Source: Olsenella porci | Lineage (GTDB): Bacteria > Actinomycetota > Coriobacteriia > Coriobacteriales > Atopobiaceae | Direction of reading: 5' to 3' | Assembly: GCF_009695875.1 (NCBI RefSeq) | Contig: NZ_VUNC01000005.1 | Coordinates: 62,001-126,000, forward strand | DNA: 64,000 nucleotides | Part shown: positions 27,025 to 35,683 of the stretch, piece after piece | How positions within the stretch are numbered: position 1 is the first letter of the stretch | Layout of the letters: the number at the start of each line of letters is the position of its first letter | Position numbers and translations under genes: made by a program | Notes under the pieces: generated by a model | Database searches by the model: none | Seen by the model: the letters and a program-made list of their open reading frames with translations, nothing else | What the model was told of the DNA's origin: nothing

Positions 27025-27591
27025 ATGTCCCAGAACAACCAGCAGGCACGCACCGTCACCTCCGCAGACCACGGCAAGCTCGACGTGAGGGCGCTCGTCC
27101 TCCTCGCCGTCCTCCTGGCGGCGGGCTTCATCCTCAACTTCACCGTGGGCAAGGCAATCTCGGGAGCCACGGGCGGCCTCATCAGCCCGGAGTTCATCAT
27201 CTCGGCCTTCTGCCTGACCATCCTGGTCGTGCGCCCCAACGTGGGCCAGGCCCTGGTGATCGGCCTCATCTCCGCCGCCGTGATCCAGATCACCACCACC
27301 TCCCCGTTCATCGACTTCGCCGCCGAGGGAGTCGCCGCCATGCTCATGGCCGTCATCGTGAACTCCCTCATGGGCAGCAAGGCAGGCAAGGTCGTGCCCC
27401 TAGTGGGAACCTTCGTGACCACCGTGGTCTCGGGCATCATCTTCATGCTCATCAAGATCGCCATGATCGGCGCCGCCCAGCAGCTCGTGGCCGCCATGCT
27501 CCCCGTGGTCGTGCTCACCGGCGTGTTCAACGCCATCCTGGTGCAGGCGCTCTACCTCCCCATCCGCAAGGCGCTCAAGATCAACGACTAG
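27025..27591 (+). CDS. ECF transporter S component, probably for tryptophan
   Basis: 188 residues, with AAAGGAA before the ATG. About five or six hydrophobic segments start at residue 24 (VRALVLLAVLLAAGFILNFTVG). The loop GQALVIGLISAAVIQITTTSPF resembles the TrpP-like group of small S components. S components bind the substrate in the membrane and dock on the shared energy-coupling module. Here the module genes follow directly: the fused ATPase and then EcfT. Tryptophan as substrate is inferred mainly from the WWW attenuator, with the family resemblance as support. Confidence 0.8.
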   Translation: MSQNNQQARTVTSADHGKLDVRALVLLAVLLAAGFILNFTVGKAISGATGGLISPEFIISAFCLTILVVRPNVGQALVIGLISAAVIQITTTSPFIDFAAEGVAAMLMAVIVNSLMGSKAGKVVPLVGTFVTTVVSGIIFMLIKIAMIGAAQQLVAAMLPVVVLTGVFNAILVQALYLPIRKALKIND

Positions 27592-27652
27592 CGTCGGTCC
27601 CACGTCGACGCCGCCAACCAGCGGGCGGCAGGGCCCATAGGTCGGCTACCAT

Positions 27653-27688
27653 GAATGGGCCGTTCGGCACGAGCCGGGCGGCCCATTC
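27653..27688 (+). promoter_or_regulatory. Perfect 10-bp hairpin between S component and ATPase genes
   Basis: GAATGGGCCG (27653-27662) pairs with CGGCCCATTC (27679-27688) around a 16-base loop. It is not followed by a T-run, so it is more likely an mRNA-stability or processing structure that sets unequal levels of the ECF subunits. Confidence 0.5.
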
Positions 27689-27726
27689 TCTCAACCAAGG
27701 CACGTTCGAGCCATCGAGGGGTTTCA

Positions 27727-29514
27727 ATGCCATCAAGCGCAGACTCACCAATCATCGAGCTCCGGGACGTCTCGTTCTCGTACGAGGGCGGCCCCGACCA
27801 GGACGAGGAGATGGCCCTGAGCCACGTCTCGCTCAAGGTGGGAAGGGGCGAGTTCGTGGGGGTGATCGGCCCCTCCGGCGCGGGGAAGTCGACTCTTGCC
27901 TCGGTCATGTCGGGCGCCATCCCCCATCACTATCGCGGCGCGCTCTACGGCGCGACGATCGTGGACGGCAACGATACCTGCGAGGTCACCCTCACCGACA
28001 TCTCGCGCGTGGTCGGTAGCGTGCTGCAGGACATCGACACGCAGATGGTCGCCTCGGTCGTCGAGGACGAGATGCTCTTTGGCCTCGAGAACTTTGGCGT
28101 GCCGCACGACCAGATTGAGGCGCGGCTGGAGCAGACACTCAGGACCGTGGGGATAGAGGACCTCCGCGACCGCGAGATCGCAACCCTCTCGGGCGGACAG
28201 AAGCAGAAGGTGGCCATCGCCGCCATCCTCGCCCTTCAGCCACGCGTCCTGCTGCTGGACGAGCCCACTGCGGCCCTTGACCCCGCGTCGTCCACGCTCG
28301 TGTTCGACACCCTGCGCAAGGTCAACCGCGAGTCGGGCATCACGGTCGTGGTCATCGAGCAGAAGGTGGCGCTTCTCTCCCGCTACTGCGACCGCCTGCT
28401 AGTGATGAGCCACGGCTCGCTCGCTCTGGACGGCACGCCGCGCCAGGTGTTCGCCCACGCGGAGGAGCTGCGCAAGATTGGCGTGGACAGCCCCCGCGTC
28501 GCGCGCGTGTACAACAGCCTGGCACGTCGCGGCCTGGTGAGGCGCGGCGACCCCTGTCTCACGGTCGACGAGGCCGAGCGGCTCATCGCCGGACTCGTTG
28601 GCCCACATCCCGCGCAGGTAGCGGAGGTGCCCGAGGCGCGCGCCGGCTCGCGCCACGTTCCGCCGCAGCGTCCGCACTCCCAGGGCGCCCAACCCGTCGT
28701 GGAGCTGAGCAAGGTCTGCTTTGGCTACCCCAACGGCGGGGCCACGGTGGACGACCTCGACATGTGCGTGTACCCCGGGGAGGTCGTGGGCATCGTCGGG
28801 CAGAACGGGGCCGGAAAGACCACGCTCACCAAGCTGCTCAACGGGCTGCTGCGTCCCTCGTCCGGCACCGTGAGGATCGCCGGCATCGACACCGCCGACG
28901 TCCCGACCAGCAAGATCGCGGCGCACTGCTCCACCCTGTTCCAGAACCCGGACAACCAGCTGTGCAAGGACACGGTGCTGGACGAGATCGCCTTTGGCCT
29001 GGAGCTTCAGGGCGTGGACGCCGACGAGGCGCGCAGGCGCGCGCGGGTGGTCATCGACCGCTTCGGCCTTCCCGCGGACGAAGCGCCCTTCTCGCTCTCG
29101 CGCGGGCAGCGCCAGATGGTCGCCCTTGCCTCGGTGGTGGTCATGGAGCCCGACGTGGTGCTTCTCGACGAGCCCACGAGCGGCCTCGACTACCGCGAGT
29201 GCATGACCGTCATGGAGACTGTCACGCAGATGGCGGAGCGCGGCTGCGCGGTGATCATGGTGTGCCACGACATGGAGGTCGTCTCCGACTTCGCGGAGAG
29301 GATCGTGGTCATGGCCGACGGCCGCATCCTCGGACGGGGGGAGACCACGCAGATGTTCTCGGACGCCGACCTGATGCGGCGGGCCTACGTGGAGGCGCCC
29401 CAGGTGATCGAGCTCTCGCAGGCGCTGGCGCGCGACGTCTCGCCGGAGTTCGCGGGAATCAGCCAGGTCTCTGGAATCGTCGACCTCACGGAGGGGATGG
29501 TCACCCGTGCTTAA
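27727..29514 (+). CDS. ECF transporter fused ATPase (two nucleotide-binding domains)
   Basis: 595 residues from the ATG at 27727, with GAGGGG upstream. The first ATPase domain (about 10-270) has GPSGAGKST, LSGGQKQKVAIA and LLLDEPTAALDP. The second (about 330-570) has GQNGAGKTT, the variant signature LSRGQRQMVALAS and VVLLDEPTSGLDY. It is thus EcfA1 and EcfA2 in one chain, powering uptake by the S and T components. The linker near 310-345 is Pro/Arg-rich. It overlaps ecfT by 8 bases. The LSRGQ change in the second signature keeps the Gly-Gln pair and should be functional. Confidence 0.93.
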   Translation: MPSSADSPIIELRDVSFSYEGGPDQDEEMALSHVSLKVGRGEFVGVIGPSGAGKSTLASVMSGAIPHHYRGALYGATIVDGNDTCEVTLTDISRVVGSVLQDIDTQMVASVVEDEMLFGLENFGVPHDQIEARLEQTLRTVGIEDLRDREIATLSGGQKQKVAIAAILALQPRVLLLDEPTAALDPASSTLVFDTLRKVNRESGITVVVIEQKVALLSRYCDRLLVMSHGSLALDGTPRQVFAHAEELRKIGVDSPRVARVYNSLARRGLVRRGDPCLTVDEAERLIAGLVGPHPAQVAEVPEARAGSRHVPPQRPHSQGAQPVVELSKVCFGYPNGGATVDDLDMCVYPGEVVGIVGQNGAGKTTLTKLLNGLLRPSSGTVRIAGIDTADVPTSKIAAHCSTLFQNPDNQLCKDTVLDEIAFGLELQGVDADEARRRARVVIDRFGLPADEAPFSLSRGQRQMVALASVVVMEPDVVLLDEPTSGLDYRECMTVMETVTQMAERGCAVIMVCHDMEVVSDFAERIVVMADGRILGRGETTQMFSDADLMRRAYVEAPQVIELSQALARDVSPEFAGISQVSGIVDLTEGMVTRA

Positions 29515-30253
29515 CGCCATCGACTACGTTCCCGGCAACACGCTGCTCCACCGGCTCAACCCGGTGACCAAGCTCGCCTTGGCGGCCGCCATTATCATCG
29601 CGACCTTCCTGGCCAACACCTACGCGATGCTGCTGGGGCTGCTCGCCCTGACCTTCGCCCTGGGCGTCTACGCGCACTCCGCCTCGCGCCTCGTCTCGCT
29701 GCTCAAGCTGCTGGTGCCGCTCGCCGTGGTCATGCTCCTGCTGCAGACCGCCTTCGTGCGCGGCGGCAGCGTCGTCTTTGCCTGGATGACCACCGAGGGG
29801 CTCACGACCGGCAGCAAGGCCTGCCTGCGCCTGCTGGGCGTGGCGCTGCCCCTCATCCTCATGCTCACGGTGACCAAGCTGGTGGACCTCTCCAACGCCT
29901 GCGTCGAGGTGCTCCACATCCCCTATCGCTACGCCTTCACCTTCACCACCGCGCTGCGCTTCGTGCCCGTGTTCTCCCAGCAGATGAACGCCATCATGGA
30001 GGCCCAGTGCGCCCGTGGCGTTGAGTACGACACCAAGAACCCCCTGCGCAAGCTCCAGCTGATGCTCCCACTGTGTGTGCCCCTGCTGGTGAGCTCCGTG
30101 GGCAAGACCGACGCCACGGCCCTTGCCGCCGAGGAGCGCGGCTTCTACCTGCGCACGCGCCAGAGCTCCTACAAGCGCTACCCCCTCACGGGCCGCGACT
30201 ACGTCGTGCTCGCCGCCTGCGTCGCCCTCGTGGTCCTAGGCGTTCTGGCATAG
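29507..30253 (+). CDS. ECF transporter transmembrane component (EcfT)
   Basis: 248 residues from a GTG at 29507 that overlaps the ATPase stop by 8 bases. It has four or five hydrophobic segments. Two short cytoplasmic motifs couple to the ATPases: AQCARGVEY (about 165-173) and AAEERGFYL (about 206-214), the variant of the usual Ala-Arg-Gly motifs in EcfT. Together with the two preceding genes it forms a dedicated (group I-like) ECF transporter under the Trp attenuator. Confidence 0.9.
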   Translation: MLNAIDYVPGNTLLHRLNPVTKLALAAAIIIATFLANTYAMLLGLLALTFALGVYAHSASRLVSLLKLLVPLAVVMLLLQTAFVRGGSVVFAWMTTEGLTTGSKACLRLLGVALPLILMLTVTKLVDLSNACVEVLHIPYRYAFTFTTALRFVPVFSQQMNAIMEAQCARGVEYDTKNPLRKLQLMLPLCVPLLVSSVGKTDATALAAEERGFYLRTRQSSYKRYPLTGRDYVVLAACVALVVLGVLA

Positions 30254-30259
30254 CGCGGC

Positions 30260-30330
30260 GAGAGGGGCCACGCGACCGACCGCACCCAAGGCCGGTGGGT
30301 GGGGGCACGTGCGGATGCCGCGCCCCTCTC
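30260..30330. terminator. Hairpin between convergent ecfT and SGNH genes
   Basis: GAGAGGGGC (30260-30268) and GCCCCTCTC (30322-30330) pair perfectly, closing a G+C-rich loop. The position between two convergent stop codons suits a bidirectional terminator; there is no T-run. Confidence 0.5.
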
Positions 30331-30345
30331 CCCCGCTCGTGGCCG

Positions 30346-31788
30346 CTAGCGCAGGAACGTCTTCTGCACGTAGGTTCCCGTTGGATCGGCGCCCGGAATG
30401 CGTGCCCTCACGCGCACCTCAATCGCACCGTGGGCGGGAGGGGTCCAGGTCACGCTGGTGGCGCTCCCCCAGTCGCGCAGCACCACCCACGAGCCGCCGA
30501 CCTTTGCCTCGAAGCGCAGCTGCGCTCGCCTGGGACGTCCCGTGCGAACCGTCGCGGCAACGGTGACGGAGCCGTCACCTCTCACGGTCGCCTCGGCCGA
30601 GACCCCGGCCACGTAGTCCACCGAATCCAGGTAGGAGTCCCAGTCGTCGTAGCCATAGAAGCTCTTCGAGACATCCTGGCCCCTCTCGGCACGGTACAGA
30701 ATCCCGGCGAGCTCGCTCGTGAACGTGCGGGCACCCGCATGGCGCAGGTGGTCGAAGTCGGAGAAGTCATCCTTTCCCAGGCGACGCCCACCCTTATATA
30801 GATTGAAGTCATAGAACTTGGCCCCGTGGCGCTCCACCGCACGCTGGAGCCTCCCCATGCTCCTGGGGTAGTAGCTCCCATAGGCCAGGATGTCGAAGGT
30901 GGGGTGCGGCGTGGCCACGACCACGCACTCGACCCCATGCTCGCGGCACAGGTCACAGATGCGCAGGAGCGCATCCACGCGCGCGGCAAGGAAGGGGCGG
31001 TTGCCGTAGCGGCTGGTTGACGTGGCGTCGTTGCGCGTGGGGTGAAACTGCACCTCGAAGGTCCCGTATCCCTTGCCGTGATAGCTCCAGTGCTTAGTCT
31101 GCTCCTCTGCGCTGGAGAGCGTCGTCGTGTCGTCGAGCTTTCCTTCCAGATTGGTCACGACGCGCTGGGGCGAGGGCGTGAAGTCGTACGCCCAGGGAAA
31201 GAGCAGGTTGAGCGAGTTGCACGTGCCAACGTACTGGGGGTCGGTCATGCGGCCCAGATACACCTCGGCGGCCTCCGACAGCGTGGTTCCCTGGAGCATT
31301 CCCTGCAGGTAGGGCACCTCGGACCTAAGGCCCCAGGTGGAGAACATCGACTCGCAGCCGATGCCCACGATGACGCGCCTCACGTGCCTGCGCGAGAGGA
31401 CGCTCTTCACGGCAAGGTAGCTATCGTCCAGCGGCTGGGCAGGAGACCCCAGGTTGATGGTGGAGCTGCCCAGGCACGAGTCGAGCTCATCGGGGTCGAT
31501 GCCACGCTGCGCATAGGAGGCGCCCACCACCACGGTGTCGACGTCGCTCGCCTGCCTGAACGCCTCCCAGGCGACGCCGCCCAGGGTGCCCTCGCTCTCC
31601 AGGAGGAACGAGCCGATCAAGTTCGTCGTCACCAGCACCGCCAAGGCCAGCATGAGCTTGCCCGCCACGCGACGCGCGAGGGCACGGCGAGAGAGGCGCG
31701 CGCCTTTCTCCTCCCGACCTTCACCTCTGGCTTCCATGGGGCCCTCGCCTCCTTGCCTTGCCTGGACCTGCCCGCTAGAAGTTGGCAT
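30346..31788 (-). CDS. Membrane-anchored SGNH-like protein paired with MBOAT
   Basis: 480 residues from the ATG at 31788, which overlaps the MBOAT end by 14 bases and has GGAGGGGG eight bases upstream. A start at 31737 with AGGAGG is also possible. One N-terminal membrane segment (about residues 42-63) anchors it. The outer part has an SGNH-type nucleophile motif VVVGASYAQRG (about 88-98) and a late D-x-x-H pair in DFDHLRHAGA. This is the DltD/AlgX-like arrangement, in which such a protein works with an MBOAT to put acyl groups on a cell-surface polymer. The last ~100 residues form a beta-rich domain. The polymer is unknown. Confidence 0.8.
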   Translation of the reverse strand: MPTSSGQVQARQGGEGPMEARGEGREEKGARLSRRALARRVAGKLMLALAVLVTTNLIGSFLLESEGTLGGVAWEAFRQASDVDTVVVGASYAQRGIDPDELDSCLGSSTINLGSPAQPLDDSYLAVKSVLSRRHVRRVIVGIGCESMFSTWGLRSEVPYLQGMLQGTTLSEAAEVYLGRMTDPQYVGTCNSLNLLFPWAYDFTPSPQRVVTNLEGKLDDTTTLSSAEEQTKHWSYHGKGYGTFEVQFHPTRNDATSTSRYGNRPFLAARVDALLRICDLCREHGVECVVVATPHPTFDILAYGSYYPRSMGRLQRAVERHGAKFYDFNLYKGGRRLGKDDFSDFDHLRHAGARTFTSELAGILYRAERGQDVSKSFYGYDDWDSYLDSVDYVAGVSAEATVRGDGSVTVAATVRTGRPRRAQLRFEAKVGGSWVVLRDWGSATSVTWTPPAHGAIEVRVRARIPGADPTGTYVQKTFLR

Positions 31789-33355
31789 ACATGAAGCCCC
31801 CTCCGCTTCCCAGGGCCATGGCCATCGCCAGCATCAGGCACACCGCGGTGTAGAGGAACCAGCGGGTCACCACGTTGCTGGACAGGACGGCCGCACGCAC
31901 GTCGTGGCCCGCCTCCTCGTAGAGGCTCACCACGAGCACGAACGCGCAGGCAACGCCCGCTATCCATAGGCCCCACCCGCCCGCAGAGGTGAGACCCGCG
32001 GCATCGAGGAACGGGACCAAGGCCTGGGGCTTAAAGTGCATGAACGTGTTGCGCAGGCACAGCAGGCTGTCGCCAAAGTCGTAGATTCGGTCAAAGTACC
32101 AGCCCAGGTTCACGACCAGGAACGTGCGCACCACTTGGAAGGCGTGGTATCCGCCGGACTCCCGGCGAACGCGCAGGGCATGGGCAAGAGCGTCCGTCGC
32201 CGGACGGAGCAGGTCCGCCATCGCGATGACGATGCCGTTATACAGACCCCACGCCAGGTAGTGAGCCTGGGGACCATGCCACACGCCCACGATTACGAAG
32301 ACGACGATGTTGGCGATGCAGGCGGGCAGCGTCCTCCCAACATGGCGTCCCAGGTGCGCCTCGCCCCACTTGCCCAGGGTGCGCATGGGCCGGGTGAGCG
32401 CGAGCGGGAAGAACACGTAGTCGCGCATCCACCTTCCGAGCGAGATGTGCCAGCGCCGCCAGAAGTCGGCGAGCGAAACCGAAAGGTACGGACGGCGGAA
32501 GTTGGGTGCCATGCGAATGCCGTACAGCTCCGAGACGGCCTCGACCATGTCGATGCCGCCCGAGAAGTCGCCGTATTGCTGGGCAGAGTAGAGGAGGATG
32601 CCAAACACCACTGCCGAGCCCGGAATTGCCGGAGTCACGTGGGAGAAGATCTTGGCGATAACGCTCACGGTGAGGTTGGCGATGGCGTACTTCTTTATGA
32701 GTCCGTAGCCAAACAGGAGAATCGAACGGTCCACCTGGTCAGCGGCGGGAGTCTGCGGGTCCAGGAGCTGGGGGGCAAGCTCGTCGTAGCGGTTGATGGG
32801 CCCCTGTAGAATCTGCGGGAACCACGAGACGAAGAGCAGGTGCTTGGCAAAGTTGCGCTGCGGCTCGAACTTTCCCTGATAGGCATCGATGAGATAGCTC
32901 ACGGACTGGAAGGTGTAGAACGAGATGCCCAATGGGAGCAGCAGCCCCAGGCTTGTGGGAGAGGTCGCGGCACCCACTTGGTACAGCAGGGCGTTCCAAT
33001 ACTTGAGGTAGGCGAGGACGCCAAAGCAGGCGAGAAGTGCCAGCACGAGCACGAGCCTCTTCGCACGGGCAAAGCGCACCTTGACCGCCTTGCGCTGGGC
33101 CCGGTCCGCGGCCTGCGAGCGCAGGCACCTGCAACGCTCGTCCAGCCTCTGGAACCCAAGCGGCGCAGCCCAGGTGACGAGGGCGCAACCCACCAGATAC
33201 AGAAGGGTGCTGCCACCGCCCTCAAGGCAATAGAACACAAGGCTCGATGCCAGGAGCGCCACCCACTGCCAGCGAGGCGCCAGCCTTCTCAGGGCATACG
33301 TCGCCACCAGGGATGACCCCAGGAATATCGCAAACTGCAGCGAATAGAGCTCCAC
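31775..33355 (-). CDS. MBOAT-family O-acyltransferase (AlgI/DltB-like)
   Basis: 526 residues, with about 11-12 hydrophobic segments. The family core is present: LLPLGISFYTFQSVSYLIDAY (about 145-165), FFPQILQGPINRYDELAPQ-like FPQILQGPI, then FWRRWHISLGRWMRDYVFFPL and the catalytic His region VGVWHGPQAHYLAWGLYNG (about 363-381). These enzymes move acyl groups across the membrane for transfer to surface sugars or teichoic acids. It is translationally coupled to the SGNH-like gene that follows. No other dlt genes are adjacent, so a polysaccharide O-acetylation role is as likely as D-alanylation. Confidence 0.9.
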   Translation of the reverse strand: MELYSLQFAIFLGSSLVATYALRRLAPRWQWVALLASSLVFYCLEGGGSTLLYLVGCALVTWAAPLGFQRLDERCRCLRSQAADRAQRKAVKVRFARAKRLVLVLALLACFGVLAYLKYWNALLYQVGAATSPTSLGLLLPLGISFYTFQSVSYLIDAYQGKFEPQRNFAKHLLFVSWFPQILQGPINRYDELAPQLLDPQTPAADQVDRSILLFGYGLIKKYAIANLTVSVIAKIFSHVTPAIPGSAVVFGILLYSAQQYGDFSGGIDMVEAVSELYGIRMAPNFRRPYLSVSLADFWRRWHISLGRWMRDYVFFPLALTRPMRTLGKWGEAHLGRHVGRTLPACIANIVVFVIVGVWHGPQAHYLAWGLYNGIVIAMADLLRPATDALAHALRVRRESGGYHAFQVVRTFLVVNLGWYFDRIYDFGDSLLCLRNTFMHFKPQALVPFLDAAGLTSAGGWGLWIAGVACAFVLVVSLYEEAGHDVRAAVLSSNVVTRWFLYTAVCLMLAMAMALGSGGGFMYANF

Positions 33356-33553
33356 ACCTGCACCGTTCCCACGAGCCGTTCCGCTTTGGCGGGGCGGCGC
33401 AAACTAACTGCCCTAGGGATACTAGTACGATTAATACAGTTAGTACAGCGAGAACCAAAGGTGCTCAGGAAGCGCACCGAGACGAGAGAGGGCGACTGGC
33501 GAGCTTGCGCGACCCCCCTGGTGGTGCGCCACGGAAGGGCGACGCGTCCTGCC
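33356..33553 (-). promoter_or_regulatory. MBOAT upstream region with TACTA repeats
   Basis: An A+T-rich patch at 33415-33455 reads, on the reverse strand, GTACTAACTG, GTATTAATC, GTACTAGTAT. These are short imperfect repeats that fit a promoter and possible operator of the MBOAT-SGNH operon. No precise -35/-10 pair can be fixed. Confidence 0.35.
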
Positions 33554-34411
33554 CTAGAGGAGGTTGTCCTGCCAGGCGAAGTTTTTCTCCCCCGCCCCCA
33601 GCTCAAAGTGCAGGCGGGCGATACCTGCGTCAATCTTGGCGCACGGGCCTCCGCCGGGCTGGATCTGAACGATGTCGCGGCTCTGCAGGTCGCGCCTTCC
33701 CGTGAGAGTGATCCAGAACCCCTGCTGGTTCATCGCCGTGGGGGCGAGAAGCGCCGCCTCAACGCCACGGGTGAACCACGCCGGAACGTTGATGGCCGGC
33801 TTGGAGACCTGCGGCACGCTCTTGCACGGGTGCATCTTTCCCTCCGTGGTGCCATGGCCCAGCGCGACCACGATCACCAGACGGTCCCCCTTGGGAAGGC
33901 TCGCGCGCACCAGGCGCCGCTTGTAGCTCATGGCGACCCAACAGCTGTTGAGGCCAAGCTGCTGGGCGAGAAGAACGACCCTCTCGCCAAAGTACCCCGC
34001 GCGGGCCTCGAGCCCCTTGTCCGCGGGACCGGCGATGACCAGGTAGTTGTGCACGCCCGAGAAGTTTCCGTAGTGGGCGAGCCTGCTGTCGAAGGCCTCG
34101 GGTTCGTCCCAGGCCAGGCACATGTGGAGCCGGCCCGCCTCGTTGCCGCGCCTGACCTCGCGCTGCAGTGCCTCGCGGGTCTGCTGGTCTATGGGCTCGT
34201 CGGTGAAGCTCCGCACCGCATGGCGGGACAGCATGAGCGACATCGCGGTCTCGGGGTCCTCATCCCACGGGACGGAACCTGGCTTTGGCACGGCATGGCG
34301 CGGGCGCGCCGCCTCCTGGGACTCGTCCCTCTCACCCTGGTCCTGCGGCTTAGCCTGGGATGCCTGTTCCTGTTCCTCCACGGGAGCGTCTCCCTTCCCA
34401 CACATGTTCAT
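33554..34411 (-). CDS. TM1586-type nitroreductase-fold protein
   Basis: 285 residues. Residues about 55-285 match the putative nitroreductase group PF14512 (TM1586 type): SRHAVRSFTDEPID at the start of the domain, HYGNFSGVHNYLVIAG, then LGLNSCWVAMSY and the second half LLAPTAMNQQGFWITL. FMN-dependent reduction is the expected chemistry; the substrate is unknown. The first 55 residues are Gln/Glu/Pro-rich and not conserved, and the ATG at 34411 has no ribosome binding site. The real start may be later (for example Met57 or a GTG before it). Confidence 0.78.
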   Translation of the reverse strand: MNMCGKGDAPVEEQEQASQAKPQDQGERDESQEAARPRHAVPKPGSVPWDEDPETAMSLMLSRHAVRSFTDEPIDQQTREALQREVRRGNEAGRLHMCLAWDEPEAFDSRLAHYGNFSGVHNYLVIAGPADKGLEARAGYFGERVVLLAQQLGLNSCWVAMSYKRRLVRASLPKGDRLVIVVALGHGTTEGKMHPCKSVPQVSKPAINVPAWFTRGVEAALLAPTAMNQQGFWITLTGRRDLQSRDIVQIQPGGGPCAKIDAGIARLHFELGAGEKNFAWQDNLL

Positions 34412-34578
34412 AACCAGTCAATTATGGACGGAATCGAAGCCATCCGTCCCAGTTTTGGGACGGACGGCAAGATGGCCCCTCATCCGCACACTCCTTGGGC
34501 ATAGCTGACGCGCGCCGCACGCGGCCGGACGCAACGTGCCCGACCTCGCGCGACGCCGTCTGTTCCGTCTGTTAGCGC

Positions 34579-35106
34579 CTACTCCGCCCAGAAGACCCTG
34601 TTTGGCCTGCGCGGCGCCGGCGCCTTTGGCTCGTCGGCGGCGTAGCCCAGGATCACGTGACCGATGCCCTCGTAGTCGCCTGTCACGCCGAGTTCGCCCA
34701 GGAGAGCCTTGAACTCACCCTCCTCAAACTCCTCGCGCGCACGATGAATCCAGCAGCTGCCCAGACCGAGCGAGTGCGCCGCGTTGAGCATGTTGCCAAT
34801 GGCGAGCGAGCCGTCGTACACGTGTGTGGGACGCGCCTTGTCGGCGAGGACCACCAGCACGACCGGAGCGCCGTAGAACGGGTCCGCTCCCTCGGGGGCA
34901 CCCATGATCCTGCGGTTTGCCTCGGCGAGACGGTCGCGCAGCTCGGGGTTGGTGACCGCCACGACGATGGGAGACTGCTGGCCCATGCCGCTCGGGGCCC
35001 ACAGCCCCGCCTGAATCACCTGCTCCACGAGCTCGCGCGAAACGGGACGCGAGCTGTAGCTCCTAACACTACGGCGGTCCATCATGTTCTGGATGACTTC
35101 GTTCAT
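34579..35106 (-). CDS. Nitroreductase family protein
   Basis: 175 residues from the ATG at 35106, with GGAGGGGG upstream. A standard small FMN nitroreductase: MMDRRSVRSYSSRPVSRELVEQVIQAGLWAPSG at the N-terminus binds FMN, GLGSCWIHRA is the central strand, and GHVILGYAADEPKAPAPRRP is the typical ending. Uses NAD(P)H to reduce nitro, quinone or flavin substrates. It is a separate gene from the TM1586-type protein downstream. A GGGGTATACC motif lies 58 bases before the start. Confidence 0.92.
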   Translation of the reverse strand: MNEVIQNMMDRRSVRSYSSRPVSRELVEQVIQAGLWAPSGMGQQSPIVVAVTNPELRDRLAEANRRIMGAPEGADPFYGAPVVLVVLADKARPTHVYDGSLAIGNMLNAAHSLGLGSCWIHRAREEFEEGEFKALLGELGVTGDYEGIGHVILGYAADEPKAPAPRRPNRVFWAE

Positions 35107-35163
35107 CGGTTCCCCCTCCGTTGGTGGGACAGGTGGCAACGGTAAATCTGGCGCGTAAACGTT

Positions 35164-35173
35164 GGTATACCCC
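35164..35173 (-). promoter_or_regulatory. GGGGTATACC motif upstream of the nitroreductase gene
   Basis: Third copy of the GGGTATAC core, 58 bases before the start codon, fitting a -10 region or an 8-base palindromic operator (GGTATACC). Confidence 0.4.
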
Positions 35174-35609
35174 TGGAGTCCGTGGGATGTCGCGGGGGAG
35201 AGGGACGATGCCCCTCGGTTCGAGACCCATCCCACCGGCTGGCGGAGGACTTATGAGGGAGCTGGCTAGTCCGGGCGAGAGACGGCCCGCTCCATTCTTT
35301 GCCTACTGGTCCCCCGTAGGGATCATCGTGGTTCAGAACCTCGCCGGCTGAGTGCGAGGGAAGATTGCCCCCACGCCGGGAGTCGCGTTCCGACTTTACA
35401 TGTGAGACGGTTTTTCCGTCGTGATTTGGTTCCTGATGCGTTGAGCCAAGACGAGATCTTCAGAGCGCATCGGGGATCACCCGGGACGCTCCCCTCAGCT
35501 TGCCCGCTAAGGAGGAGATGGCCTCGTACCGCCGTTGATATGGGCCTCCCCTTCCTAGGCTCCATCGCCCCTCTCGCCCAAGGACGCCAACGGGGAACGA
35601 AGCAAGCTA

Positions 35610-35653
35610 TAAAAACGAAATCGGCCAGCCCCAGGCGAACCGGGACTGGCCGA
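35610..35653 (-). terminator. Intrinsic terminator of the PTS-gatZ-transketolase operon
   Basis: TCGGCCAG (35621-35628) pairs with CTGGCCGA (35646-35653), extended inside by CCC/GGG. On the reverse strand it is followed by TTTCGTTTTT. It lies 31 bases past the stop of the last gene. Confidence 0.85.
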
Positions 35654-35683
35654 CTGAACCCTCGTGGGGAGAGGCGCCGCTCG

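Larger units (their letters stand above)
35107..35683. other. 577-base gap between nitroreductase and transketolase genes
   Basis: Contents: the GGGGTATACC motif at 35164-35173, a 54-base fold closed by GTGGGAT (35182-35188) and ATCCCAC (35229-35235), and the transketolase terminator at 35610-35653. A short A+T-rich stretch near 35396-35450 has no recognisable gene. No ORF with a ribosome binding site is convincing. Confidence 0.5.

Noticed and set aside
35182-35235. tRNA-like fold: 7-base stem GTGGGAT/ATCCCAC enclosing GGTTCGAGACC
   Set aside because: Total length is only 54 bases, with no anticodon arm or D arm; treated as a hairpin upstream of the nitroreductase promoter.
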